From CBDBIG01 sp965205845 [NCBI: bacterium] (GTDB lineage Bacteria; SAR324), in assembly GCA_965205845.1 (NCBI GenBank), contig CBDBIG010000004.1, positions 1 through 64,000 of the forward strand: a stretch of 64,000 nucleotides of DNA, in the 5' to 3' direction. Positions 8,193 through 17,065 of this stretch are shown here, piece after piece. Position numbers and translations under genes: made by a program. A model generated the notes under the pieces. It saw nothing but the letters and a program-made list of their open reading frames with translations, was not told the DNA's origin and ran no database searches. Within the stretch, counting starts at the first letter, position 1. Each line of letters begins with the position of its first letter.

Positions 8193-8720
8193 ATGACCAA
8201 TACACAGACTTATACCCAAGCCCTCGCAGGGCTACTGCCCCCAGGGGCAGCTTGGCAAGGGCGCAATCTGCAAAGGCTGCTTAGCGCCTGGGCTACGGGT
8301 TTGGTGCGTAGCGCCAACAGCCTGCAAACCTTGCTAGGCGAAGCAAACCCAGCCAATAGCAGCGACCTGTTGCCCGAGTGGGAACGCCTGCTGGGGATTG
8401 TGCCCTTGGATAGTAGTAGCATTCAGGCAGAACGCCGCGAGGTGGTGTTGTCTCGCCTAGCAAGCGGGGTGCCCACCACCGATACAGCGCTCCTTGCCCT
8501 GGCTGGCGCGCTAGGCTGGAGGCTGGCCTTTACCTACTTTATCCCCGCACGCGTAAGCAAAGCGCGCCTTGGCACACGGGGTTATGGCGCACCTTGGGTG
8601 TTTGCCAAGCGCATCACGGGCACCCCCAGTCCTAGCGAAGCCGTAAACGCACAAACCCTACGCACCATACTCACCACCTACCAGCCCGCCCACGAAGCGT
8701 GGCGCTGGGTGCTAACCTAA
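8193..8720 (+). CDS. Mu gp48-like DUF2313 tail protein
   Basis: Protein of 175 aa, DUF2313/YmfQ family, found between the baseplate J-like protein and the tail fibre in Mu-like phages. It has the family opening (LLPPGAAWQ...LQRLLSAWATGLVR), the LLPEWERLLGI motif and a C-terminal QPAHEAWRW end. The start follows the gp47 stop by one base. It probably links baseplate and fibre; the exact role is not known. Confidence 0.85.
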   Translation: MTNTQTYTQALAGLLPPGAAWQGRNLQRLLSAWATGLVRSANSLQTLLGEANPANSSDLLPEWERLLGIVPLDSSSIQAERREVVLSRLASGVPTTDTALLALAGALGWRLAFTYFIPARVSKARLGTRGYGAPWVFAKRITGTPSPSEAVNAQTLRTILTTYQPAHEAWRWVLT

Positions 8721-8737
8721 AAGGAGAAGTCAAAGGA

Positions 8738-9695
8738 ATGGCAACAAATACACCCGCCAATTGGGAAGAGCGCATTCCCCTTTTTGACGAGGGCGACCCC
8801 CTGACAGGGCGCGAGGCCACCCTGCTCACCGCCGATGGGCAAAATATCTGGCGTGCTCTGGCAATGGGCCTCGCACAAAGCCACGCCCTGCCCGCAAACG
8901 CGACCCACGCGCAAATTATGGAGGCTTTTATGCAAGGCCACGCCCTTACAGGGGAAATCAAAACCTTTGGGGGGGCCGCTGCCCCCGGGGGCTGGTTGCT
9001 TTGCAACGGGGCACGGGTTAGCAGCACCACCTACGCCGCCCTGTTTGGGGCGCTTGGGCAGCGATACGCGCCCGATGTGCTGCTGAGCGCTGCTTTTGCC
9101 CTCACCACGGCAAGGAGCCTTGAAAGCATGGGCTTTTTAAAATGGGGACAGGGTGCGCTTTGAGGCCTACGACGCTACAGGCGCAGCGATTGACCTCCCC
9201 ACCCCTTTGAGCAAAACCACCCCCTATACCCTGGGCATCGCCACAGATGCCACCCATGACTTTAGCCCGATCGATGCCAGTGGCACAGCCGTTGTTCCCA
9301 CAGCCCAAAGCAAGGGGCGTCTCGTGATGTCTAAAGCGGACACCTTGACCCTCCCCGACCTCCGCGGGCGAACCCCCATTGGGGCCGGGCAAGGGGAAGG
9401 CTTAACGCTGCGGGCGTTGGGCATACAAGGCGGGGATGAGGAAATGCAGGAGCACACCCACAGAGTATTGAGTGAAACAACAGGGGGTTACGGCTCAGTA
9501 AACGATTTGGCTGGAGCTCAAGCACTCTTGGGGCAAGATATCTCAGGCCATGGAAATAGGTCAAGAAACTATCTGCTCAATACATACGGTGGTAATGCTG
9601 CGTACCCGTCAATACCTTACGTTCAAGCAACAGGCACGGGTCAAAGCGGGAACATGCAGCCCTACCTGCCGCTTCACTACATCATCAAAACTTAA
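8738..9695 (+). pseudogene. Tail fibre with phage tail collar domain, one frameshift
   Basis: Receptor-contacting tail fibre. The start ATG 8738 (MATNTPANWEERIPLF) has AAAGGAGAAG upstream. The collar domain signature GGAAAPGGWLLCNGARVSSTTYAALF is seen in two pieces around residues 80-105, and the second half gives TLTLPDLRGRTPIGAG and the MQPYLPLHYIIKT end typical of fibre tips. The frame changes at the A4 run 9139-9142; dropping one A reads SMGFLNGDRVRFEAYDATG and gives one protein of about 318 aa. Phage fibres can use slippage to switch, but simple decay is more likely here because sheath, tube and methylase are also broken. Confidence 0.8.
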
Positions 9696-9706
9696 AAAAG
9701 GTTTTT

Positions 9707-10090
9707 ATGGAACTCATCATTACCCAAAGCACGATTACCCTGGGCGAATACACGGCCAGTTTAGCCGACTTTGCCCAAGACTACGGCCAGCGAGCCTCAG
9801 CCCCTGCGCATCCTGACAGTGCCCGTTCCTATCATCGAGGCGTGCGCCACGCATCCCACACCAAGCACGGCCAAACCGATGGCGGGCCACTGGTTTGGGC
9901 CCAAGGCGATGCCATCATTGCAGCCCTGCCCACACTGCTTGCCAAGCAAAAAGCAAGGGAAGAGGCCCAACAAGGGGCAAGACAGGCCGAACAAGGGGCA
10001 AGCCAAGATTTGGACAGCCAAGGGCAAGGGCAAGGGGCAAGAACAGGGCGGGGATGCTTAAAGGAAGTAAATCATGAAAAGTTTTTTTAA
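9707..10090 (+). CDS. Small prophage protein after the tail fibre, possibly frame-broken
   Basis: Protein of 127 aa starting MELIITQSTITLGEYTAS with a GGTTTTT leader. I do not recognise it; it occupies the place of a fibre-assembly or accessory gene. Coding quality changes within it: residues about 30-55 look out of frame, while the overlapping frame 3 reads PQPLRILTVPVPIIEA there. The frame becomes convincing again at GGPLVWAQGDAIIAALPTLL. Two compensating one-base indels (near 9795 and 9870) would explain this. The C-terminus is Gln/Gly/Ala-rich and low in complexity. Confidence 0.4.
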   Translation: MELIITQSTITLGEYTASLADFAQDYGQRASAPAHPDSARSYHRGVRHASHTKHGQTDGGPLVWAQGDAIIAALPTLLAKQKAREEAQQGARQAEQGASQDLDSQGQGQGARTGRGCLKEVNHEKFF

Positions 10091-10939
10091 TAGAAAAGGA
10101 GGCAAGCGTTTGCTGGCCAAAAGATTGGCTGGCGTGATTGATGCCGTGCCACACACATGCTATTGCGAGCCCTTTATGGGGGCAGCCCACGTCTTTTTTG
10201 CGCGACAACGCACACGCACTATTTCCGAAGTGCTAAACGATATCGACGGCGAATTGGTGAACCTATTTCGCGTGCTTAAATACCACAAGGAGGCGTTTTT
10301 GCAGGGCTTGGAGTGGATTGTCTACGCGCGGGAGGTATTTGAAAACCTGAAACAACAAAACCCAGACACCATGACCGATATCCAGCGCGCCCAACGCTTT
10401 TTTTGCCTGCACAAAATGTCTTTTGCCCACCAAGCCAAAAACTTTGGCTACTCAAAAAAAGCCACGCCACGCAACCTTCAACCCCTAAAAATCCTTTAAG
10501 CAAGCCCACGCGGCCCTGCAAAGGGTGCATCTTGAGTGCAAACCTTGGCCAAGATGTGCTCACTCGCTACGATTCAAAAGAAACCTTGTTCTACCTTGAC
10601 CCACCCTACCACGGGCACGAAAACGACTATGGCAAGGGGGTTTTTGCGAGGGAAGATTACGCCGCAATGGCAGGCAAATTGGCTAACTTGAAGGGCAAGT
10701 TTCTCCTGAGCATCAACGACACACCCAAAATGCGCGCGTATTTTGCGCGGTTCGACCGCTACCAGATTAAAACGCACTACACCCTAGGCTTGCATGCTGT
10801 TGTCGGGAAAAAACAGGTACGCGAATTGCTATACACAAACTTAGCACCTGAGGCCATGCAAACTCTAATTGACCAAAGGGTTAAACAAAATATCTGCTTG
10901 CCCATCAAACCCCACCCAAAATCCGAGGTCGGAAACTAA
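10074..10939 (+). pseudogene. DNA N6-adenine methyltransferase (D12 class), two frameshifts
   Basis: Dam-like methylase, probably protecting phage DNA. Motif I is CEPFMGAAHVFFA, and the catalytic DPPY motif is intact in YLDPPYHG about 170 residues on. The first frame ends at a TAA in the middle. Removing one T from the run 10495-10497 continues as LKQAHAALQRVHLECKPW, and removing one C at 10549-10550 continues as QDVLTRYDSKETLF into the last frame. Position after the fibre and near the prophage right end mirrors the mom region of Mu. As it stands it would not give a full protein. Confidence 0.8.
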
Positions 10940-11006
10940 AGAAGCACTAAATCAAGCCTTGCACCAAGCAAAAAACATGCCAAAATAAAGAGACCCCAGA
11001 ATGACC

Positions 11007-11048
11007 AGTGGCAAAGCATGTGTCCCAAAGTGGCAAAGCAAGTGTCCC
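11007..11048 (+). repeat. Two 20-bp direct repeats, possible prophage end or transposase-binding sites
   Basis: AGTGGCAAAGCATGTGTCCC (11007-11026) and AGTGGCAAAGCAAGTGTCCC (11029-11048) differ at one base and start 22 bp apart, about two helical turns. Related but weaker copies lie at 11434 and 11465 in the same orientation. Repeated sites at an element end suit a Mu-type right end or an IS21-like terminus. No transposase is in the window to decide. Confidence 0.45.
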
Positions 11049-11433
11049 GCTACAGTCAAGATTGCCGTGTACATTGAACCCTGCTTGCACATCAATAGCT
11101 GTTGCTGTTGCCTCGTAAGGGTGCAAGGTGCGGGTGTGCAAGGCTTGCACATGGGCTAGGGCTACTGTCCCCCGTGAGGAGCCATGGCGGTGCGGGCTGG
11201 GTGGAGGCCATTAGCTTGCCACGACAGGGATGCTTACCATACCCCCCTCAATTACCCCAGACTCAGGTGGTGGCAAGGGTGCACATTTCCTAGGGGCTTG
11301 CAATTCCAATTGTTGGGGTATGCTCCCACGCCACTTTGCACCACACGCCCCCTTGCCTTGGCTGTCTTCTTGGGCATGGCTGTGTGGAAACCGCGATTAA
11401 CCCCAAAAAATCCCAAAAACCCATCATTTTTCC

Positions 11434-11484
11434 AGTGGCAAAGCATGTGAATGGGGACACATGTAGTGTAAAAGCATGTGAACG
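11434..11484 (+). repeat. Second pair of the AGTGGCAAAGCATGTG repeat
   Basis: AGTGGCAAAGCATGTGAATG (11434-11453) and AGTGTAAAAGCATGTGAACG (11465-11484) match the first 16 bases of the repeats at 11007-11048. Between them an inverted partial copy (GGGGACACATG) creates a dyad. The pair lies just 3' of secA, so the boundary between prophage or insertion element and host may be here. Confidence 0.4.
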
Positions 11485-11535
11485 GGCCACCCGTCATTTC
11501 AATGTGGTGGCGGCCTTTCGGACGTTCAGAGCGGT

Positions 11536-14193
11536 TTAGCCCGCACGGCGTCGTTTGCTGGCTTTGGTTTTTTTCTTTTTCCCCCAGTTGGGCATGCGTG
11601 CGGCTGCTTGGCTTGGCTTGGATTCGGTGGCCGGTTGGGCACCCAATTGATAATCATCCCCAAAAGCGCTGACCCGCTGAGGTGCTGGGGCTTGGGTGTC
11701 GAGCACCGAGCGGAAGAAAATCTGGGTACATTCCGCACTCATCCGCAGCATCAGCCCTTCAAATAAGGAGAATCCTTCGCGTTTGTATTCATCCAAAGGG
11801 CGTTTTTGAGCGTAGCCCGCAAACCCAACGGCCTCGCGTAAATGATCCATGGAGAGCAGATGATCTTTCCAAAAGCCATCGAGCACGTTGAGGATAATAT
11901 AGCGTAAAAAATCGCTAAGCATGCGACGTACATCCTCGGGGGTGGGCTTGCTGCCTTGCATGCCTTCAAGAACCTTTGCGGTTTGTTGACGCTTTTCTTC
12001 GAGCAAACCTTCAATTTGTTCCATAAAAGCAGTGCGCAATCCACTCCCATCACCCATGTTTAAGTCCATGTTGGGTTCAATCCCAAAGCAGCTCCGAAAG
12101 CGCGTTTTTAAACCTTCCAAATCCCAGTTGGCAATGCTGTCACTTTGGGTGTGTCGGGTCACCATGTCTTCAACGGTTTCGTCCACCATGTCCAAAAACA
12201 ACTCGGCCGCCTCTGTGCCCAGCACCCTCCGGCGGTAGCTGTAAATAATTTCGCGCTGCCGATTCATCACATCGTCATATTCCAAAACGTGCTTGCGTGT
12301 TTCAAAATGGTGACCTTCGACGCGTTTTTGGGCATTGGCAATGGCACGGGTAATAAAAGGGTGGTGGATGGCCTCTTCATCTTCGACATTCAGGCGATTC
12401 ATCAGGCCTGCAATGCGTTCCCCTCCAAACAAGCGCATCAGGTCATCCTCAAGGGATAGGTAAAATTGGCTTGCACCCGGATCCCCTTGGCGCCCTGAAC
12501 GTCCGCGGAGTTGGTTGTCAATTCGGCGACTCTCGTGGCGTTCGGTGCCAATCACAAAAAGACCGCCTAAATCGTTGACCCCTGGTGACAGTTTAATGTC
12601 GGTGCCTCGCCCTGCCATGTTGGTTGAAATGGTAACGCGCCCCTGTTGGCCTGCGCTGGCAATAATATCGGCTTCTTGCGCGTGATTTTTGGCGTTAAGT
12701 ACGGTGTGGGGAATATCTTGCCCTTGCAATAAGCGGCTTAACTCCTCAGATGCCTCAATCGAAATGGTGCCCACCAAAACGGGTTGCTTTTTTTGGTAAA
12801 TGTTGGCGATGTTTTTGACAATAGCACCAAGCTTGGCTTGGCGTGTTTTATAAATGAGGTCGGTCAAGTCATTGCGTACCATTTTGCGATTGGTGGGGAC
12901 CTCAAGCACGGGCATGGTATAAATTTTTAAAAATTCCTCTTCCTCGGTTTTGGCGGTCCCCGTCATGCCCGCCAGTTTTTTGTACAAGCGAAAGTAATTT
13001 TGAAACGTGATCGAAGCATAGGTTTGACTTTCTTGCTCAATGCGGACACCCTCTTTGGCTTCTAAAGCTTGGTGCAGGCCATCGCTAAAGCGCCTGCCTG
13101 GCATTAAACGCCCCGTAAACTCATCCACAATTACCACTTGTCCCTCATTGACCACGTAGTCAACATCTTTGCGAAACAAATACACGGCTTTTAACGCTTG
13201 GTTCACGTGGTGCAGCAGATCAATGTTTCCATAATCAAACAAGTGCCCTTCTTTAAGAATCTTGTGCTTTACCAAACGCTTTTCAATGGCTTGGGCACCG
13301 TTGTCGGTTAGGGCAATGCTGCGCGATTTCTCATCCATGATAAAATCACCCTCACGCACAATGGCGTGGTTTTCTTCAAGCTGCTGCCAATTGGCGCAAA
13401 AGCCATGCTGCTCACTGGAGGGGAGTTTGCCTACTTCTTCTTTGCGAATCTCGCGCGTTAAGCCGTGCATTATCCTATGAATGTGTTGGTATTTTTCAAG
13501 GGAATCTTCTGAAGGACCGCTAATGATGAGCGGGGTGCGTGCTTCGTCAACTAAAATGCTGTCTACTTCGTCTACAATCGCAAAGTGGTGTTCATGGCGT
13601 TGCACGTAATCTTCCAAGCGCAATTTCATATTGTCGCGCAAATAGTCAAAGCCAAACTCATTGTTGGTCCCGTAGGTAATGTCGGCGGCGTAGGCTTCGC
13701 GCCTTGCACTATCGTCCATGCCGTGTTGAATAAGGCCCACTCGCAAACCAAGCATGCCGTATATGTTCGCCATCCACTGGCTATCGCGTTGCGCCAGGTA
13801 GTCGTTAGGGGTCACAATGTGTACCCCCCGACCCATAAGGGCATTGAGATAGGCTGGTGCCGTGGAAGCAAGGGTTTTGCCCTCGCCCGTTTTCATCTCG
13901 GCAATCATCCCTTTGTGCATGGCGATGCCACCCAGCAATTGTACATCAAAATGCCGTTCAGCATTCACACGAAAACTCACCTCGCGTACGGCTGCAAAAG
14001 CTTCGGGCAACAGGGTATCCAAGCTTTCCCCTTTTTCGATGCGCCCTCGTAACTGGGTACTACGAAGGGCAAAATCTTTATCTTGCAAAGATTGCATTTG
14101 GGGCTCAAGGCTGTTGATCTGCGCCACCGTTTTGCTAAAATCCTTCAGGTGGCGCTCATTTTTCGAAGGAAACACTTTGTTTAAAAATGCCAT
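11536..14193 (-). CDS. secA: Preprotein translocase ATPase SecA
   Basis: Motor of the Sec export pathway, pushing unfolded proteins through SecYEG. 885 aa, full family length. Walker A GEGKT is near residues 103-107, the DEAD-type motif VDEVDSILVDEAR near 209, and the helicase motif GRGTDIK and RGRSGRQGD segments lie in the second nucleotide-binding fold. The usual C-terminal zinc-binding cysteine motif is absent; the protein ends in a basic tail (WGKKKKTKASKRRRAG). Start ATG 14193 gives the family opening MAFLNKVF. Transcribed alone, with no near neighbour on the same strand. Confidence 0.97.
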   Translation of the reverse strand: MAFLNKVFPSKNERHLKDFSKTVAQINSLEPQMQSLQDKDFALRSTQLRGRIEKGESLDTLLPEAFAAVREVSFRVNAERHFDVQLLGGIAMHKGMIAEMKTGEGKTLASTAPAYLNALMGRGVHIVTPNDYLAQRDSQWMANIYGMLGLRVGLIQHGMDDSARREAYAADITYGTNNEFGFDYLRDNMKLRLEDYVQRHEHHFAIVDEVDSILVDEARTPLIISGPSEDSLEKYQHIHRIMHGLTREIRKEEVGKLPSSEQHGFCANWQQLEENHAIVREGDFIMDEKSRSIALTDNGAQAIEKRLVKHKILKEGHLFDYGNIDLLHHVNQALKAVYLFRKDVDYVVNEGQVVIVDEFTGRLMPGRRFSDGLHQALEAKEGVRIEQESQTYASITFQNYFRLYKKLAGMTGTAKTEEEEFLKIYTMPVLEVPTNRKMVRNDLTDLIYKTRQAKLGAIVKNIANIYQKKQPVLVGTISIEASEELSRLLQGQDIPHTVLNAKNHAQEADIIASAGQQGRVTISTNMAGRGTDIKLSPGVNDLGGLFVIGTERHESRRIDNQLRGRSGRQGDPGASQFYLSLEDDLMRLFGGERIAGLMNRLNVEDEEAIHHPFITRAIANAQKRVEGHHFETRKHVLEYDDVMNRQREIIYSYRRRVLGTEAAELFLDMVDETVEDMVTRHTQSDSIANWDLEGLKTRFRSCFGIEPNMDLNMGDGSGLRTAFMEQIEGLLEEKRQQTAKVLEGMQGSKPTPEDVRRMLSDFLRYIILNVLDGFWKDHLLSMDHLREAVGFAGYAQKRPLDEYKREGFSLFEGLMLRMSAECTQIFFRSVLDTQAPAPQRVSAFGDDYQLGAQPATESKPSQAAARMPNWGKKKKTKASKRRRAG

Positions 14194-14782
14194 GTCACTT
14201 TTGCTAATCTTTCAACTAAGAAACAAATAAATTTAGGAACGGGTTAACCGTTCAAAGAGTTCGCTGCTCATTTTTGTAATCTTTGAGGGCAACCCCAGGT
14301 TTCATGCTTTGCTGAGTATCCGCCTGCAAGCCAATGTAATCGGCAGCCTGCCTTGCGATTGCATTCTGCCTTGCGATTGCATTCTGCCTTGCGATTGCAT
14401 TCGCCATGGCGCAAAACTAAGGGCTTAATAGGGGTGTAAAAGCGTAAAAGCACCTTATCATCTTACTTCATGTTGTGATACACTGTCGCGCACGACGTCC
14501 TCCCCTTAAGCGCAAGCACACCCCCCTACGTAGCGCATGGCATTCATAAAGACACGCACCTCTAAAACACAAGGCGTTTGAATGGTTGATCCTTGGTCTG
14601 CCTTAATAAAAATCACAAAAACGCAAAAAAATCAATCACTTAAGGGTTAGGTTTTAGAGTAAACCCTGCTACCCTATGAAAGGGTAGATGGGGGGGACAG
14701 TGTTATGGACAAGCATTTTGGCAAAGCCTCAGCGCAACACACCCCATTGTACACAAAAACACGAATATGAAGAAAGTATTTT
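14194..14782. other. Divergent intergenic region between secA and the antiporter
   Basis: Besides the 18-bp triple repeat, it has a 7-bp inverted repeat CTACCCT-ATGAA-AGGGTAG at 14669-14687, about 96 bases before the antiporter start, in what would be its leader. Both flanking genes must be read from promoters in this region. I see no convincing -35/-10 pair and no gene. Confidence 0.5.
14351..14402. repeat. Triple 18-bp tandem repeat
   Basis: CCTTGCGATTGCATTCTG is repeated at 14351, 14369 and 14387 (the third is incomplete at its end). The copies are exact over their shared length. They lie between the divergent secA and nhaD-like genes. Confidence 0.85.
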
Positions 14783-16261
14783 ATGGTTATAAATAAAGCG
14801 ATTCGGGCCTCGTTTTTAGCGGCGGTAGGCTACGGTGTTTGTGCGACGGGGGCTTGGGCATCAGCGGGAACGGTGCCCACAGGTTTTGTTCCGCCCTATT
14901 GGGCCACGTTTCCTTTTGGAGGTATTTTGCTTTCGATTGCAGTGTTGCCCTTGGTAATGCCTGAGGTGTGGGAGAAACATTACGAAAAAATAAGCATTGC
15001 GTGGTTGGTATTGGCTTACCTGGTGATGCTCATTTCTGTGCCTACGGGGGCAGGTTTTTTCGACATCTACGGTAAGCAAATGTTTTTTGTGTATGAAGAG
15101 TATCTCTCTTTTATCATTTTGTTGGGGTCTTTGTTTATCATTTCCGGTGGGGTCCACATTGCTCGTACAACCCCTGCAACGCCTTTTTACAATACCGCCT
15201 TGCTGCTGATAGGGGGTGTTTTGGCCAGTGTGGTGGGCACCACTGGAGCCGCCATGTTGCTTATTAGGCAATTACTAAAAGCCAATGCAGGGCGCCAGCA
15301 CCAGGTACACGTGGTGTTATTTTTTATTTTTATCGTGTGCAATGTGGGTGGGGCCCTCACCCCTATTGGCGACCCACCGCTTTTTTTAGGATTTTTGCAA
15401 GGGGTCCCGTTTTTTTGGACCCTTAAATTGATCCCCTATTGGCTGGTGACCCTAGGTATTTTGCTGGTTATGTTCTTTTTACTCGATAGGTATCTTAGCC
15501 ATAAAGCGGGTGCAGGTTCTTTGAGTTCTAAAGTAGCAGAAGGGCACGCTGGGATATACCACGACATGTATGTTGTTCGCCTGCGTGGGCAGGTGTTATT
15601 TGCCATAGAAGGCTTGCCAAATTTATTTTTGCTGGTAGGCGTGGTGGGTTTGGTCATTTTGAGTGGGTATTGGCATCCACATTTTTCAATTTCAGTTTTT
15701 GGTCTTGGGGAATGGCATGGCAATGCTCTGTTTCGCGATGGAGCACAAATTATCCTGGCAGGGATCTCGCTTGCGATTACCAAGCGCCGCATTTACATGG
15801 AAAATAACTTTACTTTTGCTCCCATCCGTGAAGTGGCAATCCTCTTTGTTGGTATTTTTACCACCATAGCCCCTGCACTCATGCTATTAAGCGTTAGGGG
15901 GGGGGATATTGGGTTAAGTTCGCCTGCGGCCTATATGTGGGTTACGGGGATACTTTCGGCATTTTTAGACAATGCACCCACCTATTTGGCCTTTTTAACC
16001 ACCGCAATGGGGCAATTGGGCATTCAAAGCGCAGAAACTTTTGCCAATGATGCTGTGGGTAGTCGGCTGCTCACAGGCATCTCAGTGGGAGCCGTTTTTT
16101 TTGGGGCACTCACCTACATTGGCAATGGCCCTAATTTTTTGGTGAAGTCGATCGCCGAGTCAGAAAAAATACGCATGCCGAGCTTTTTTGGTTATATGCT
16201 TTATGCCAGCATCGTCTTGCTCCCTATTTATGGATTGCTTACTTGGCTCTACCTTGTTTAA
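14783..16261 (+). CDS. NhaD-like sodium:proton antiporter (CitMHS-like family)
   Basis: Inner-membrane transporter of 492 aa with about 12 hydrophobic segments, ion-transporter superfamily. Family signatures are GTTGAAMLLIRQLLKAN near residue 153, VCNVGGALTPIGDPPLFLGF in two overlapping pieces near 187, and LDNAPTYLAFL and GNGPNFLVKSIAE in the second half, a repeat of the first. The pattern fits proteins annotated as sodium:proton antiporters of the putative citrate transport family (PF16980 type). The substrate cannot be fixed from sequence; Na+/H+ exchange is the likely role. The N-terminus is signal-like. The start has only a weak GAAGAAAG box. Confidence 0.8.
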   Translation: MVINKAIRASFLAAVGYGVCATGAWASAGTVPTGFVPPYWATFPFGGILLSIAVLPLVMPEVWEKHYEKISIAWLVLAYLVMLISVPTGAGFFDIYGKQMFFVYEEYLSFIILLGSLFIISGGVHIARTTPATPFYNTALLLIGGVLASVVGTTGAAMLLIRQLLKANAGRQHQVHVVLFFIFIVCNVGGALTPIGDPPLFLGFLQGVPFFWTLKLIPYWLVTLGILLVMFFLLDRYLSHKAGAGSLSSKVAEGHAGIYHDMYVVRLRGQVLFAIEGLPNLFLLVGVVGLVILSGYWHPHFSISVFGLGEWHGNALFRDGAQIILAGISLAITKRRIYMENNFTFAPIREVAILFVGIFTTIAPALMLLSVRGGDIGLSSPAAYMWVTGILSAFLDNAPTYLAFLTTAMGQLGIQSAETFANDAVGSRLLTGISVGAVFFGALTYIGNGPNFLVKSIAESEKIRMPSFFGYMLYASIVLLPIYGLLTWLYLV

Positions 16262-16370
16262 ACGGTCGCTTTAAGATTGGCATGTGGTATCCTTGCAATA
16301 TGCATGGCTCTTTAAAAAGGGCGGATTTTTGTGCAAAAAGCACCCAATTCTCAAAAGGGAGGTGATTTCC

Positions 16371-16796
16371 ATGCCTGAGGCAAAAAAAAGTGGGCACACC
16401 AGCATTGAAAAGGTGGTCCGAACGGATGCAGAATGGAAGGTCATGCTGACCCCAGAGCAGTTTCGCGTAACCCGGAAATCGGGGACCGAGAGTGCTTTTA
16501 GCGGGAAGTATCATGACAGCAAAACCGAAGGCATATACCATTGTGTATGCTGTGATATGCCCTTGTTTTCTTCAGAGAATAAGTATGATTCGGGTACGGG
16601 GTGGCCTAGTTTTTATGCTGCCATTACAGAAGATACTATCGTGGAACACAAAGATCGCTCATTTTTTATGGTGCGTACCGAGGTTGTTTGTGCCCGTTGC
16701 GACGGCCACTTAGGTCATGTGTTCCCCGACGGGCCTCCGCCAAGCGGGCAGCGTTATTGTATCAACTCTGCATCCCTCAAGTTGCAGAAAAAGTAA
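16371..16796 (+). CDS. msrB: Peptide-methionine (R)-S-oxide reductase MsrB
   Basis: Repairs oxidised methionine (R-sulfoxide) in proteins. 141 aa from ATG 16371, chosen because AAGGGAGGTGAT stands just upstream; the frame is open to 16284 but that part does not resemble the family. Two zinc-binding CxxC pairs (CVCC, CARC), the GTGWPSF substrate motif, [15 protein letters not shown] and the catalytic cysteine in RYCINSASL are all present. It probably follows the antiporter transcript by readthrough, but the 110-base gap leaves this open. Confidence 0.95.
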   Translation: MPEAKKSGHTSIEKVVRTDAEWKVMLTPEQFRVTRKSGTESAFSGKYHDSKTEGIYHCVCCDMPLFSSENKYDSGTGWPSFYAAITEDTIVEHKDRSFFMVRTEVVCARCDGHLGHVFPDGPPPSGQRYCINSASLKLQKK

Positions 16797-16869
16797 GCGG
16801 TTTTTACACGATGCATACCACTTGCGGGTGTGTTGCGCACGAGATCAATCCTTAAAAACACCTATTCGG

Positions 16870-17040
16870 CACGGAGCACCTTAAACCCCGTGGCATGCTT
16901 CAACAAGGTGCTTGTATTTGCCAGTTTGAAAGCGGTTTTTTAGGCAGTCGATGGATGCGCTTGGTTTCTCTTTGATATATAGCTGGACAAAGCAGTGATT
17001 AAGGTGATACTTCACGGCAGATCGGCGGATGAGGTCTGCC
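16870..17040 (+). promoter_or_regulatory. Structured leader upstream of the AOR-family gene
   Basis: AGCACCTT (16875-16882) pairs perfectly with AAGGTGCT (16905-16912). CACGG (16870-16874) can pair with CCGTG (16888-16892) inside that loop, giving an H-type pseudoknot or two competing folds. A further stem GGCAGA / TCTGCC (17016-17040) lies 25 bases before the start codon. This may be a cis-regulatory leader. I cannot match it to a known riboswitch by eye. Confidence 0.3.
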
Positions 17041-17065
17041 TACAACACCAGACAAAGGAAAACGG

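Larger units (their letters stand above)
10940..11535. other. Non-coding junction between prophage and host
   Basis: Apart from the four short repeats listed separately I see no gene here. Short frames exist on both strands but have no ribosome binding site or domain signature. Composition is mixed. It may include the true right attachment end of the prophage. Confidence 0.5.
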
